DNA of 31,817 nt, from the IMG/VR virus record IMGVR_UViG_3300027844_000891, positions 1 through 31,817 of that record; one strand, written 5' to 3'. Position 1 is the first letter of the stretch, and each line of letters starts with the position of its first letter. The notes under the pieces are model-generated. The model saw nothing but the letters and a program-made list of their open reading frames with translations, did no database searches and had not been told where the DNA came from. The translations under genes and the position numbers were made by a program. Source of the DNA: a virus. Shown piece by piece: positions 14,654 through 21,489 of the stretch.

Positions 14654-15502
14654 ATGAATTATATTGTTAGCGGCAACGGAACTATGACGATTGTGGTTGA
14701 TAACCAAAGCTATACGATTGGTTATGACCATCCTAACTACTTGGCAATTAAGGAATGTGTCAATAACAACGATGCAGAGAACATCGTTACTCTTATGGAC
14801 ATCCCTGCCTCTATCGAAGACTATGCAGAAGGTAAGGTAACTGTTGTTAATGGTGTCCTTCGTTATGAGGATGAAGAAATCCACAACACTCTTACTGAGC
14901 GCATTATGTCTATGATGCGGGATGGATTTTCCTTTGAGCCTATGGTTAAGTTCTTGGCTAACGTATTGGAGAACCACAGTAATCGTGCTGTTCAAGAACT
15001 CTATACTTTTCTTGAGAATAAGAACCTTCCTATCACAGAAGATGGTTGCTTCCTTGCTTACAAGGCGGTAACTCACGACTATAAGGATAAGTGGACTAAG
15101 CAGATTGATAATAGCATTGGCGAAACTGTTGGTATGCAACGCCGCAAGGTTAATGATGATTGTGGCATCGGATGTGCTGACGGTCTTCACTGTGGGGCCA
15201 TCGAATATGTCGAAGGCTACAGTAATTGTCGTGGCGATGAACATGACGATAAAATTGTTATCGTTAAGGTCAATCCCAAGGATGTTGTGTCGGTCCCCAC
15301 TGACTCCCAGTGTCAGAAGGTTCGCACCTGTGAGTATCAGGTTATTGCTGACTACGAAGGTCCGCTTAATAACCTTGTTCATAAGTCAGAAGACGGTGAG
15401 GAATGGACTCAAGATGAGTTTGCTCACTTTATGAACGGACTTATGGGGTCAGAAGATGGTGAAGAATACGAGGAGCAAGATGGTTTTGATGCTGATAATT
15501 AA
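14654..15502 (+). CDS. rIIB: rIIB-like protein
   Basis: The 282-aa protein has the recognisable core of rIIB-type proteins: a helical segment with FEPMVKFLANVLENHSNRAVQELYTFLE, then LPITEDGCFLAYKAVTHDYKDKW, then VGMQRRKVNDDC...CADGLHCGAIEYV and a VKVNPKDVVSVPTDS strand. The N-terminus (YTIGYDHPNYLAIKECV) is also typical. T4 rIIB partners with rIIA at the inner membrane. The start is preceded by GGCGAGGA, the same octamer found before rIIA. The C-terminal 40 residues are acidic and variable. A strong terminator lies 30 nt after the stop, closing the rII block. Confidence 0.85.
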   Translation: MNYIVSGNGTMTIVVDNQSYTIGYDHPNYLAIKECVNNNDAENIVTLMDIPASIEDYAEGKVTVVNGVLRYEDEEIHNTLTERIMSMMRDGFSFEPMVKFLANVLENHSNRAVQELYTFLENKNLPITEDGCFLAYKAVTHDYKDKWTKQIDNSIGETVGMQRRKVNDDCGIGCADGLHCGAIEYVEGYSNCRGDEHDDKIVIVKVNPKDVVSVPTDSQCQKVRTCEYQVIADYEGPLNNLVHKSEDGEEWTQDEFAHFMNGLMGSEDGEEYEEQDGFDADN

Positions 15503-15531
15503 CTAACAACTAATCTGAACTTCCTCGCCAG

Positions 15532-15563
15532 CCGCCTCCGCAAAGTGCGGGGGCGGTATTTTT
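15532..15563 (+). terminator. Intrinsic terminator after rIIB
   Basis: CCGCCTCCGC (15532-15541) pairs with GCGGGGGCGG (15547-15556), with loop AAAGT, followed by TATTTTT. The stem has ten pairs including one G-U and is very GC-rich. It separates the rII block from the next gene, whose ATG is at 15578. Confidence 0.85.
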
Positions 15564-15577
15564 GTACTAGGACAAAC

Positions 15578-16138
15578 ATGAAAAGTAGACTAAAAGGCAT
15601 GACGTGCTATTTGTGCGGTCCTATGGATAGGGTTCCAGACGGTGGGACCGAGTGGAGGGACTACATTTCCAAAAAAATAAAAAGGATGGGGGTAGGTGTT
15701 TTCAACCCCTGCGACAAGCCCAGCGATTATGCCAAAGAGGACAATATAACTAGGGAGGAAATTCAAAATCTAAAACTTAGCGGGGGTTACGACGAGATAT
15801 CTAACATAATGAAACCGATATGTGCTGTTGATCTCCGTATGGTTGACATAACACATTTCATTGTGATGAACTTAGACCTTGACGTGCATCTGTGTGGCTC
15901 GTATCATGAAGCGTTCCTAGCGCTCTCACAGAGGAAGCCTGTTCTGGTTAGATGCAAGCAGGGGAAATCCAATGCCCCTAACTGGCTGTTCGGCGTAGTT
16001 CCGCACCAACTAATATTTAGCAACTGGGAAGAATTGTTGGGTTATCTGGGTGAAGTGAACTGCTGTGAATCGGACGTTGAACATCTCAACAGGTGGAGAT
16101 TTTTTGACTTCGATAAGGTTTTCAATGACATCGAATAA
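15578..16138 (+). CDS. Nucleoside 2-deoxyribosyltransferase-like protein
   Basis: I place the start at ATG 15578 (AGGAC about 6-10 nt upstream), because an earlier in-frame start at 15545 lies inside the terminator. The 186-aa product begins MKSRLKGMTCYLCGPMDRV, the substrate-binding strand of the deoxyribosyltransferase/LOG-like fold, then WRDYISKKIKRMGVGVFNP, and near the middle HLCGSYHEAFLALSQRKPVLV. In that last block the Glu in GSYHEA matches the catalytic nucleophile that attacks deoxyribose C1'. Such enzymes swap bases on deoxynucleosides or hydrolyse (d)NMPs. This fits the phage's other nucleotide genes. Substrate preference is not predictable. Confidence 0.78.
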   Translation: MKSRLKGMTCYLCGPMDRVPDGGTEWRDYISKKIKRMGVGVFNPCDKPSDYAKEDNITREEIQNLKLSGGYDEISNIMKPICAVDLRMVDITHFIVMNLDLDVHLCGSYHEAFLALSQRKPVLVRCKQGKSNAPNWLFGVVPHQLIFSNWEELLGYLGEVNCCESDVEHLNRWRFFDFDKVFNDIE

Positions 16139-16206
16139 AAAACGCGGATAAACACAACCACAAGCTGGATCGTTAGCTTTCTTGAAAATATTTGGAATAA
16201 TTTAAA

Positions 16207-16473
16207 ATGGTTAGACAACTTAAACAAAAGAGAATTCCAGCCACGAAAGAATCCTATAAATATAGGACACGTTACGGAAGTCATGTGGAGATGATTGATG
16301 AAGAAGAGACAAAAAAACTTAATGATGAAAATAAGGTTGTACTGCAAGACGAGCATGGTTATTACACTACTGAAAAATCTCGCATAGATAGTGGTCTGGC
16401 AGATCCCAACCGATATCATTCTGCTAGATTGATATGGTACGGCAAACAGCATGGCAATAAGAATATTTTCTAA
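16207..16473 (+). CDS. Hypothetical protein, 88 aa
   Basis: Not recognised. A basic N-terminus (MVRQLKQKRIPATKESYKYRTRYG) is followed by an acidic helix and a tyrosine-rich end. No membrane segment or cysteine pair is present. The SD is weak (GGAATAA about 8 nt before ATG). A short signal-peptide-like ORF begins at 16451 in another frame before its stop. Moderate support as a gene. Confidence 0.55.
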   Translation: MVRQLKQKRIPATKESYKYRTRYGSHVEMIDEEETKKLNDENKVVLQDEHGYYTTEKSRIDSGLADPNRYHSARLIWYGKQHGNKNIF

Positions 16474-16543
16474 AGGCTTTCTTCTTTTTATTATTATGTG
16501 TCCATTTCTTGCAGACGCCTATATATTGGAGGGTAAGAAATAA
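16451..16543 (+). CDS. 30-aa ORF resembling an isolated secretion leader
   Basis: Starting at ATG 16451 inside the preceding gene's end, the frame encodes MAIRIFSKGFLLFIIMCPFL followed by ADAYILEGKK and a stop. It has a positively charged n-region, a hydrophobic core and an ADA-type cleavage site, that is, a textbook signal peptide with only a few residues after it. It could be a tiny secreted or membrane peptide, or a leader whose translation opens the SD (GGAGGG at 16528-16533) of the next ORF. No strong SD of its own is visible. Confidence 0.4.
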   Translation: MAIRIFSKGFLLFIIMCPFLADAYILEGKK

Positions 16544-16545
16544 CA

Positions 16546-16719
16546 ATGTCTCGTCTGGACATGAATTTACAATTTCAACCTAAACATGCGGCATATATCT
16601 CTATGTTTGCTGCTCTCTTCGTCTCTATTGCAAATAGTTTTCGGCCAGCTTTTTCAACTGAGCTACTCTTATGGATATGTATTAACTGTTTCGTCTGGCA
16701 AAACATTAGGGGTCGATAG
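16546..16719 (+). CDS. Small membrane protein, 57 aa
   Basis: ATG 16546 follows a strong GGAGGG site (12-nt spacing) and opens a 57-codon frame. The product has a hydrophilic start (MSRLDMNLQFQPKH) and two hydrophobic stretches, AAYISMFAALFVSIANSF and ELLLWICINCFVW, ending NIRGR. This suggests a two-helix membrane protein of unknown role, about holin size. It overlaps out of frame with a longer N-terminal extension that the downstream glycosyltransferase would have if started at 16586; the SD evidence favours this frame. A terminator-like hairpin at 16800 lies about 80 nt after its stop. Confidence 0.5.
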   Translation: MSRLDMNLQFQPKHAAYISMFAALFVSIANSFRPAFSTELLLWICINCFVWQNIRGR

Positions 16720-16726
16720 AATTGGC

Positions 16727-17818
16727 ATGATGAACAAGATAAATCTGATAGCTCCAATAAACCAGCTAGGTTATGGCCTAGTTGGTTTAAATATTTTAAG
16801 GACACTTTCCGGTCTTTCGGAAGTGTCCTTTTGGCCTATAGGATCTCCTGAGTGCGACCCAGTACATCACGATCTGGTTAAGAGGTCAATAAAAAACTCC
16901 CACACGCCAGATTTTTCAGCCCCCTGCATAAGAATATGGCATCAGCACGACATGGCCCAGTTTGTTGGCTCTGGCCCAAAGATAGGGTTTCCTATATTTG
17001 AACTAGACAGATTTAATGACGTTGAAAAGCACCATCTGGAGCATCTAGACAGAATACTTGTTGCTTCTTCTTGGGCTAAAGATGTTTGTTTGGAACAGGG
17101 GGTTGCTTCGGAGCAAAATATAGACGTTATCCCTTTAGGCGTAGACTCTGGTATTTTTACTTCAACAACACAACACAAATTAGAGACCGATAATAAAACC
17201 GTATTTTTCAACTGCGGCAAGTGGGAAGTACGAAAAGGGCATGATATTATTGTTCAAGCATTTAATAAAGCCTTTAGTCGGGAGGATAACGTAGAACTTT
17301 GGATGTTGTGCGACAACATATTTTTTTCAGAAGCTGAAAATTTAGAATGGGAAAATTTATACACCTCATCCAATTTAGGCGACAAAATCTTAATCATTCC
17401 TCGTCAACAGTCTCAAAAAGAGGTGTATAATATAATGAGGGAGTCTGATTGCGGAGTGTTCCCCGCCAGAGCAGAGGGCTGGAATCTAGAGCTACTGGAA
17501 ATGATGGCTTGTGGGAAGCATGTAATAGCAACCAACTATTCTGCCCATACGGAATTCTGCAACGAACAAAACTGCCTACTAGTTGAGGCTAAAGAAAGAG
17601 AAGAAGCCTTTGATGGAAAATGGTTTAAAGGTCAGGGCGGTTGGGCTAAAATATCAGAACCCGAAATTGAATCAATATCTAAACACATGCAATTAATCCA
17701 CGAATCAAAACAAAACAATACTCTTGGTGTGAATCAAGCAGGATTGGATACCGCAAAAAAATATTCTTGGAAAAACACTTCTCAGGAGATAATGAATGCC
17801 CTCTCCAAACCCCAATGA
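16727..17818 (+). CDS. GT4-type (GT-B) glycosyltransferase
   Basis: From ATG 16727 the protein (363 aa) begins MMNKINLIAPINQLGYGLVGLN, a normal GT-B N-terminus with the glycine-rich acceptor loop. The middle contains RILVASSWAKDVC and IDVIPLGVDSGIF, then VFFNCGKWEVRKGHDIIVQAF opens the donor domain. Near the C-terminus PARAEGWNLELLEMMACGKHVIATNYSAHTEF supplies the E-x7-E-type donor-binding Glu pair of GT4 enzymes. It should be a retaining enzyme using a nucleotide sugar. A longer start at 16586 was rejected because that stretch overlaps a small ORF with a better SD and is not GT-like. An intrinsic-terminator-like hairpin lies within codons 25-36. Confidence 0.88.
   Translation: MMNKINLIAPINQLGYGLVGLNILRTLSGLSEVSFWPIGSPECDPVHHDLVKRSIKNSHTPDFSAPCIRIWHQHDMAQFVGSGPKIGFPIFELDRFNDVEKHHLEHLDRILVASSWAKDVCLEQGVASEQNIDVIPLGVDSGIFTSTTQHKLETDNKTVFFNCGKWEVRKGHDIIVQAFNKAFSREDNVELWMLCDNIFFSEAENLEWENLYTSSNLGDKILIIPRQQSQKEVYNIMRESDCGVFPARAEGWNLELLEMMACGKHVIATNYSAHTEFCNEQNCLLVEAKEREEAFDGKWFKGQGGWAKISEPEIESISKHMQLIHESKQNNTLGVNQAGLDTAKKYSWKNTSQEIMNALSKPQ
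16800..16832 (+). terminator. Terminator-like hairpin inside the glycosyltransferase gene
   Basis: GGACACTTTCCG (16800-16811) pairs with CGGAAGTGTCC (16818-16828) with one bulged T, loop GTCTTT, and is followed at once by TTTT. It lies about 80 nt after the stop of the 57-aa ORF and 73 nt into the glycosyltransferase gene. It has the shape of a rho-independent terminator but a short U tract, so partial termination or pausing is the most one can infer. Confidence 0.5.
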
Positions 17819-18104
17819 GCCAAGAGAAAAAAACGAAGGTGAATCTTCTGCTGCTGTTTTCATCTACAAGGATGTTAGAACTGGAGAACTTTATCAATAC
17901 TCCAGAAAAGGTCTTTATAAAAAGAGTGGAAGAACTTTAATTTTTATTAGAGAGTCTAAAGGTGAAATTATGAAAGATGAACATATTTTAAACAAAGCTG
18001 CTAGGATTTACGCAGACGAAAAAGCTGGATACCCACCAAACTGCAATGAAGGTTATGTGGAAAAAGATGGAAAGTGCGTACCAAAGGAAAAGACAGAGGA
18101 ATAA
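17796..18104 (+). CDS. Hypothetical protein, 102 aa
   Basis: Unrecognised. The ATG overlaps the glycosyltransferase end by 23 nt and has AGGAG about 8 nt upstream. The protein begins with a proline/glutamate-rich segment and has a central TGELYQYSRKGLYKKSGRTL beta-type region. It ends with PPNCNEGYVEKDGKCVPK, two cysteines spaced 13 apart that could form a small disulfide or metal loop. No signal peptide. It is coupled to the glycosyltransferase and the sulfotransferase on either side. Confidence 0.65.
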   Translation: MPSPNPNEPREKNEGESSAAVFIYKDVRTGELYQYSRKGLYKKSGRTLIFIRESKGEIMKDEHILNKAARIYADEKAGYPPNCNEGYVEKDGKCVPKEKTEE

Positions 18105-18725
18105 ATGAATATCTATGGATTAGGACATCCAAGATCAGGAAATACTTGGGTAGAATATATATGTGGATGCTTCGGAGTTTCCAATTACATAAAAGCCCAC
18201 GGAGGAGCGAGTTTTCCCGGTCATCGTGGAATAAAGAATTGGAACAAAGACTATTTGATGATCTTTATGATAAGAGATTATAAAGAGGCTATATTAAGAC
18301 ATCAATTGTTTGAAGAAGAAGCAACATCAGAAAAAGTTGCCGATATAGCACTTAATAAAGAGTATGCCGAGGGTATAGAGATATATGACTCTTGGCCCAA
18401 TAAAAAAATGCATATCTATTACGAGGATCTAATATCAGAGCCTAGTGTGACCATATGTGAGTTGGCGAATTTTGTAGGATGTGAAAAATCTGTCCATGAA
18501 AAATTTATGGCTGGATACGAGGACCACAGAAACGCATCCATCAGACTGTATAGCTCTTCTTTAGGGCCGTCAGTTACTGGGGGAGTTAAAAAAGATTACC
18601 ACAAATTTAGACTATCCTATGAAGAGAGGGTAGAATCAGATCGTCTGATTCGGGAAGGAATTCCTGTCTTGTACGAAAAGTACCTTACTAGGTATACTAC
18701 AAAAAAGGAGAGTCGAGATGCTTGA
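18105..18725 (+). CDS. PAPS-type sulfotransferase
   Basis: The 206-aa protein opens with MNIYGLGHPRSGNTWVEYI, the 5'-phosphosulfate-binding loop (PRSGNTW) of the sulfotransferase P-loop family. MIFMIRDYKEAILRH matches the 3'-phosphate-binding RDP-x-x motif region, and MHIYYEDLISEP the usual YEDL segment. A full sulfotransferase is 250-300 aa, so this is compact. The family transfers sulfate from PAPS to sugars, small molecules or peptides. SD AGAGGA lies 4 nt before ATG, and the gene starts right after the previous stop. With the GT4 gene next door, sulfation of a phage- or host-surface glycan is a reasonable inference; the acceptor is unknown. Confidence 0.8.
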   Translation: MNIYGLGHPRSGNTWVEYICGCFGVSNYIKAHGGASFPGHRGIKNWNKDYLMIFMIRDYKEAILRHQLFEEEATSEKVADIALNKEYAEGIEIYDSWPNKKMHIYYEDLISEPSVTICELANFVGCEKSVHEKFMAGYEDHRNASIRLYSSSLGPSVTGGVKKDYHKFRLSYEERVESDRLIREGIPVLYEKYLTRYTTKKESRDA

Positions 18726-18918
18726 CCTAATCAAAAATCATTGGCTGTGCTTCCTGTTGGGCGGCGCAGTTGGCTATTGTCTACACTTCTGCCCCATTCT
18801 TTGCAGCAGCGCAGGCGTATGTCCGGTTGATGGCCTCTGTAATCCTGCTTGTGCTTGCGATAATTGCGTATGTGACGTGTGCAAGTGTGACGACACCGGT
18901 TGCAAGTGTCCTAACTGA
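18718..18918 (+). CDS. Cysteine-rich membrane micropeptide (metallothionein-like tail)
   Basis: A 66-aa product with 14 cysteines. Residues 9-22 (WLCFLLGGAVGYCL) form one short hydrophobic segment near the N-terminus. The tail, from about residue 35 on, is packed with C-x-C, C-x2-C and C-x4-C pairs (ACACDNCVCDVCKC, then TGCKCPN), a spacing pattern seen in metallothioneins. SD GGAGAG is well placed, and the ATG overlaps the sulfotransferase stop by 8 nt. If made, it would tether a metal- or thiol-binding tail to the membrane. No known family is recognised; low-complexity C-x-C repetition could mimic metallothionein by chance. Confidence 0.65.
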   Translation: MLDLIKNHWLCFLLGGAVGYCLHFCPILCSSAGVCPVDGLCNPACACDNCVCDVCKCDDTGCKCPN

Positions 18919-18934
18919 ATGGTAAAGTAACTAA

Positions 18935-18972
18935 ACACCGGTTCGGTGTAATCTATCTAGGAATAAAAAGGA
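18935..18972 (+). promoter_or_regulatory. Leader hairpin and motif before the 87-aa gene
   Basis: ACACCG-GTT-CGGTGT (18935-18949) forms a 6-bp hairpin without a T run. It is followed by TAGGAATAAAAAGGA (18958-18972), which contains part of the SD. A near-identical TAGGAATAAAAGGA occurs at 20705-20718 in the leader of the 216-aa gene. Both sites open a new gene group after a gap, so a shared promoter or leader element is possible. Confidence 0.35.
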
Positions 18973-18983
18973 GGGATAAAAAA

Positions 18984-19247
18984 ATGGACGAAAAATTTCA
19001 GGCACAGCAAACCGCCCCAGAACAGCAGCCTAATCTTGTTATAGAAGCCTTGACCGCACATTTTGTAGCAAAAAGCACTGAGGCTCTTGCTAGGTTGGCT
19101 ATCTATACCCAAAAGCCTGTTGGTATCGGGGAACATTCTAATATATTGGAGGAATGCGCGTCTGCCGCTTTGGATTACGATAGCGCACAAAGCACGCTAG
19201 AACGCCTTCATACTTTATTTGGAAATAAACCGGTAGAGAAAGGTTAA
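18984..19247 (+). CDS. Hypothetical protein, 87 aa
   Basis: Strongly supported start: AAGGAGGG is 8 nt before the ATG. The protein begins with a glutamine-rich segment (MDEKFQAQQTAPEQQP) and continues as amphipathic helices (NLVIEALTAHFVAKSTEALARLAIY, then a conserved-looking DYDSAQSTLERLHTLF). No membrane segment, cysteine pair or known motif is apparent. The next gene follows directly with ATG right after the stop, so this is the first gene of a four-gene run of unknowns. Confidence 0.7.
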   Translation: MDEKFQAQQTAPEQQPNLVIEALTAHFVAKSTEALARLAIYTQKPVGIGEHSNILEECASAALDYDSAQSTLERLHTLFGNKPVEKG

Positions 19248-19643
19248 ATGGGATTTTTTAAATATCCGGTTAGGATAAACTTGGGAATCACGGCATATGG
19301 ATCTGGTGATTTTCAAACATATAAAATTCTCGTTGACGATTTTGATGTGCCACACACATATTTATCGGGACATAAAGATACTCTTGAATGCATAGAAAGA
19401 CTGTTTTACGATTATTTTGAGCACTCATTAGATTGGGAACGTGTTAAGTTCATTAATGCAAAAACTGTTAAAAAAGATAATGAGTTGCCTCATTTATTTT
19501 TGAATTATGTATGCATGACAAACTCTTTTTTTGAACCAAAAAAGGGTGAGTGGAGCACATTTATAGAGGTTTACAAGAACGAAAACGGCAAATTTAAAAA
19601 CTATGAAGAAATTATTACGAAAATTGGGGACGTTATTTTTTAA
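19248..19643 (+). CDS. Hypothetical protein, 131 aa
   Basis: Unrecognised. The ATG directly follows the preceding stop, with GAAAGG about 5 nt upstream. The sequence looks like a compact alpha/beta domain: VRINLGITAYGSGDF, then YKILVDDFDVPHTYLSG, an acidic helix LECIERLFYDYFEH, and a C-terminal WSTFIEVYKNENGKF strand pair. There is no signal or membrane segment. It overlaps the next gene by 41 nt, suggesting a coupled pair. Confidence 0.65.
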   Translation: MGFFKYPVRINLGITAYGSGDFQTYKILVDDFDVPHTYLSGHKDTLECIERLFYDYFEHSLDWERVKFINAKTVKKDNELPHLFLNYVCMTNSFFEPKKGEWSTFIEVYKNENGKFKNYEEIITKIGDVIF

Positions 19644-20007
19644 ATGGGGTCTGGAAGATTCGGAGTCGATAGATGACGATGGCCGTGTTGCCGAGATATC
19701 TTTTTCTATCGATGAAAAAGAACACATCTATATACACTGTTTTTATAAAGAGGACGACGAGTCAAGGACGACTTTTGCAAAGCTCTATACTCATATAAAT
19801 TGCGGTAGTCTTTCTTCCGAGATTCTTGAAATAATACATCACCAGTACCAAGAAGAAGAAAACCTTGAGGAATACTTAAAACTTCTGGCCAACATTTCTG
19901 AATACCACAACGATCACATGTTGGAATCTAACTCGCACACAAGTCCTGATCCTTTAGTAAAACCCACACAGGTCATAGACGGACAAGAAGGTGGCGATCT
20001 GTTTTGA
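19603..20007 (+). CDS. Hypothetical acidic protein, 134 aa
   Basis: Unrecognised. A basic start (MKKLLRKLGTLFFKWG) is followed by a strongly acidic body (DSESIDDDGRVAEISFSIDEKEHIYIHCFYKEDDE) and a helical C-terminal part with EEENLEEYLKLL. The start lies inside the preceding gene in another frame with no clear SD, so coupled re-initiation is likely. The basic amphipathic N-terminus could attach to membrane or nucleic acid. Confidence 0.6.
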   Translation: MKKLLRKLGTLFFKWGLEDSESIDDDGRVAEISFSIDEKEHIYIHCFYKEDDESRTTFAKLYTHINCGSLSSEILEIIHHQYQEEENLEEYLKLLANISEYHNDHMLESNSHTSPDPLVKPTQVIDGQEGGDLF

Positions 20008-20028
20008 CTTATGTTCTGGAGAATAGGT

Positions 20029-20664
20029 ATGACGAGCAAAGAAATAGCTTGGGAAAAGTGGGAAGACGACATAGTACAGGAAAGACCAGCAGATACAATA
20101 AAAAGTGACGCTTCCGATGAAGATGATGAATTATCTATCGAGGCTTTAGAAGCTGCTTTTTCTCAAGAAATTCCCAAAGTAGTCTCTACGGCAGTTGGTA
20201 TATTTGAAATATATGACAGGAATAAACCCAGCAACAATTATGACTGCTGGCTGGGTCATACAAATTTTGACATAACAAACGAAATAAAAAATAGTATTGA
20301 AAAAATAGGGGGCGTAGAGGTATTAAAAATACTAACAAGATACCGATTCTTTGTGGGTGTTGCAAAAATGTTTGATTTTAAAACGGTAAGAATTGAGATA
20401 GAAAAAATTCTATGCGGAAAACACATAGAAGATCAAGACGAGTCTATTTTAGATGACGAAACCCGCGTTGCAGTAGACAATATAAAATCTAGGATATCTT
20501 CTCAAAAACTGTGGGCTATATACGTTTTTCCAAATGGACAGATTGACTATATTAGCTCAGACAGTCCAACTGATACAGAATATCTTGACAGACTACAAGT
20601 ATTTAAAGCTGCTGAAGAATATTCTGGAGGTCTGTTACTTAACAATTTGGCAACAGAACAGTAA
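20029..20664 (+). CDS. Hypothetical protein, 211 aa
   Basis: I choose ATG 20029, which has GGAG with 7-nt spacing, over ATG 20011. The product starts MTSKEIAWEKWEDD, has an acidic linker (SDASDEDDELSIEALEAAF), then a likely folded domain with VSTAVGIFEIYDRN, VEVLKILTRYRFFVG and a WAIYVFPNGQIDYIS strand near the C-terminus. No known motif was recognised. It ends the unknown-gene run, and a TATAAT promoter-like box overlaps the region just after its stop. Confidence 0.65.
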   Translation: MTSKEIAWEKWEDDIVQERPADTIKSDASDEDDELSIEALEAAFSQEIPKVVSTAVGIFEIYDRNKPSNNYDCWLGHTNFDITNEIKNSIEKIGGVEVLKILTRYRFFVGVAKMFDFKTVRIEIEKILCGKHIEDQDESILDDETRVAVDNIKSRISSQKLWAIYVFPNGQIDYISSDSPTDTEYLDRLQVFKAAEEYSGGLLLNNLATEQ

Positions 20665-20674
20665 CAAAATGGTG

Positions 20675-20680
20675 TATAAT
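20675..20680 (+). promoter_or_regulatory. Possible -10 box upstream of the 216-aa gene
   Basis: A perfect TATAAT (20675-20680) lies 74 nt before the ATG at 20754 in the only sizeable gap before that gene. No convincing -35 is at 16-18 bp; TTGGCA at 20647 is 22 bp away. It might depend on a phage factor. The following leader holds TAGGAATAAAAGGA (20705-20718). Confidence 0.4.
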
Positions 20681-20727
20681 ATCTTAGGAATGGATCTCTT
20701 TATATAGGAATAAAAGGATATCAAAAA

Positions 20728-20750
20728 AACCGCATATATGAAAGGCGGTT
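20728..20750 (+). promoter_or_regulatory. Hairpin overlapping the ribosome binding site
   Basis: AACCGC (20728-20733) can pair with GCGGTT (20745-20750). The loop contains AAAG of the AAAGG ribosome binding site for the ATG at 20754. The stem ends 3 nt before the start codon, so it could either present the SD in a loop or hinder 30S access. Confidence 0.35.
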
Positions 20751-20753
20751 ATC

Positions 20754-21404
20754 ATGGCAGTTCCCACAGCATTTTTAAGAGGCACTACCGGAAGTGCGTT
20801 TGTCGCACAAAAGCAGGGTGGAGCTATGGTCGGTATCACAGATGCCACCACCACCACAGAGGGGAATCCTATCACAAAGGCTATTGCCTTAAAGGATGTG
20901 ATAGCCGAATCCCCCGCCAACAGAGGCATGAATCTACCAAAACTGCTCGCCGCAGGTGTTTACACCGCGCAAAAGGCAGTTAGCGGTGGAGCCTTTGCCT
21001 TTACTCCCGCAGGAAAAGATAGAACCTCATCAGATCCACAGTTCGTGATGATGAGAGTTGCTGTTACCCTTGGTGGAGTAAGCAACACTGTTCTACAGAG
21101 CGGTGCTGGTGACTTTAACCGCAGGTCTATTCATTCTGCCCAGACTCAGTTCGGAGCAAAGACTCTGACCAAATGGGCCGCTAATCAGTTCTCTTGGGTT
21201 GGCGTTGCTAACCAAAGGCATAACTGGATTTCAGGAGTTCCTGCTACGCTAAAGACAACTCACTTCTGGGATATTAGCGATGCAGACGCAACTGACCTAG
21301 TAGACGACGACGCCCTGCCAACTCTGGCAGTTCCGGGCGAGCTTGTTTACCTTGAAACTGGCAAGACGCCAACTCAGGATGATTACCCAGCCAAGACCGG
21401 CTAA
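20754..21404 (+). CDS. Unknown protein, 216 aa, possibly structural
   Basis: Not recognised. The sequence is rich in Ala, Gly and Thr with few lysine runs: MAVPTAFLRGTTGSAFVAQK, VGITDATTTTEGNP, and later FVMMRVAVTLGGVSNTVLQSG. It has balanced beta-type segments and no signal peptide or membrane segment. Codon use is richer in G/C-ending codons than in neighbours, and the gene has its own leader, TATAAT box and a strong terminator. This is the pattern of a highly expressed single-gene unit, as for a virion decoration or other structural protein. That role is inferred only from composition and transcription layout. Confidence 0.65.
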   Translation: MAVPTAFLRGTTGSAFVAQKQGGAMVGITDATTTTEGNPITKAIALKDVIAESPANRGMNLPKLLAAGVYTAQKAVSGGAFAFTPAGKDRTSSDPQFVMMRVAVTLGGVSNTVLQSGAGDFNRRSIHSAQTQFGAKTLTKWAANQFSWVGVANQRHNWISGVPATLKTTHFWDISDADATDLVDDDALPTLAVPGELVYLETGKTPTQDDYPAKTG

Positions 21405-21427
21405 TCATTCTATAGCTTGATTTCATG

Positions 21428-21462
21428 GAGGGGGGAAGGCTATTTGTCCTCCCCCCTCTTTT
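21428..21462 (+). terminator. Intrinsic terminator
   Basis: GAGGGGGG-A-AGG (21428-21439) pairs with CCTCCCCCCTC (21448-21458) with a single bulged A, then TTTT. The very stable 11-bp stem closes the single-gene unit of the 216-aa protein. Confidence 0.85.
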
Positions 21463-21489
21463 AATCTCTGTACTCGGGAGAAAATTGAA

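Noticed and set aside
16586-16726. 47-residue signal-peptide-like N-terminal extension of the GT4 glycosyltransferase
   Set aside because: It overlaps, out of frame, a 57-aa membrane ORF with a clear GGAGGG site, and GT4 enzymes begin with the sequence seen after ATG 16727.
20738-20983. Alternative ATG in the leader of the 216-aa gene, giving an 81-aa frame
   Set aside because: Its translation is Arg/His/Ser-biased shadow sequence of the real gene, and the AAAGG site fits ATG 20754.
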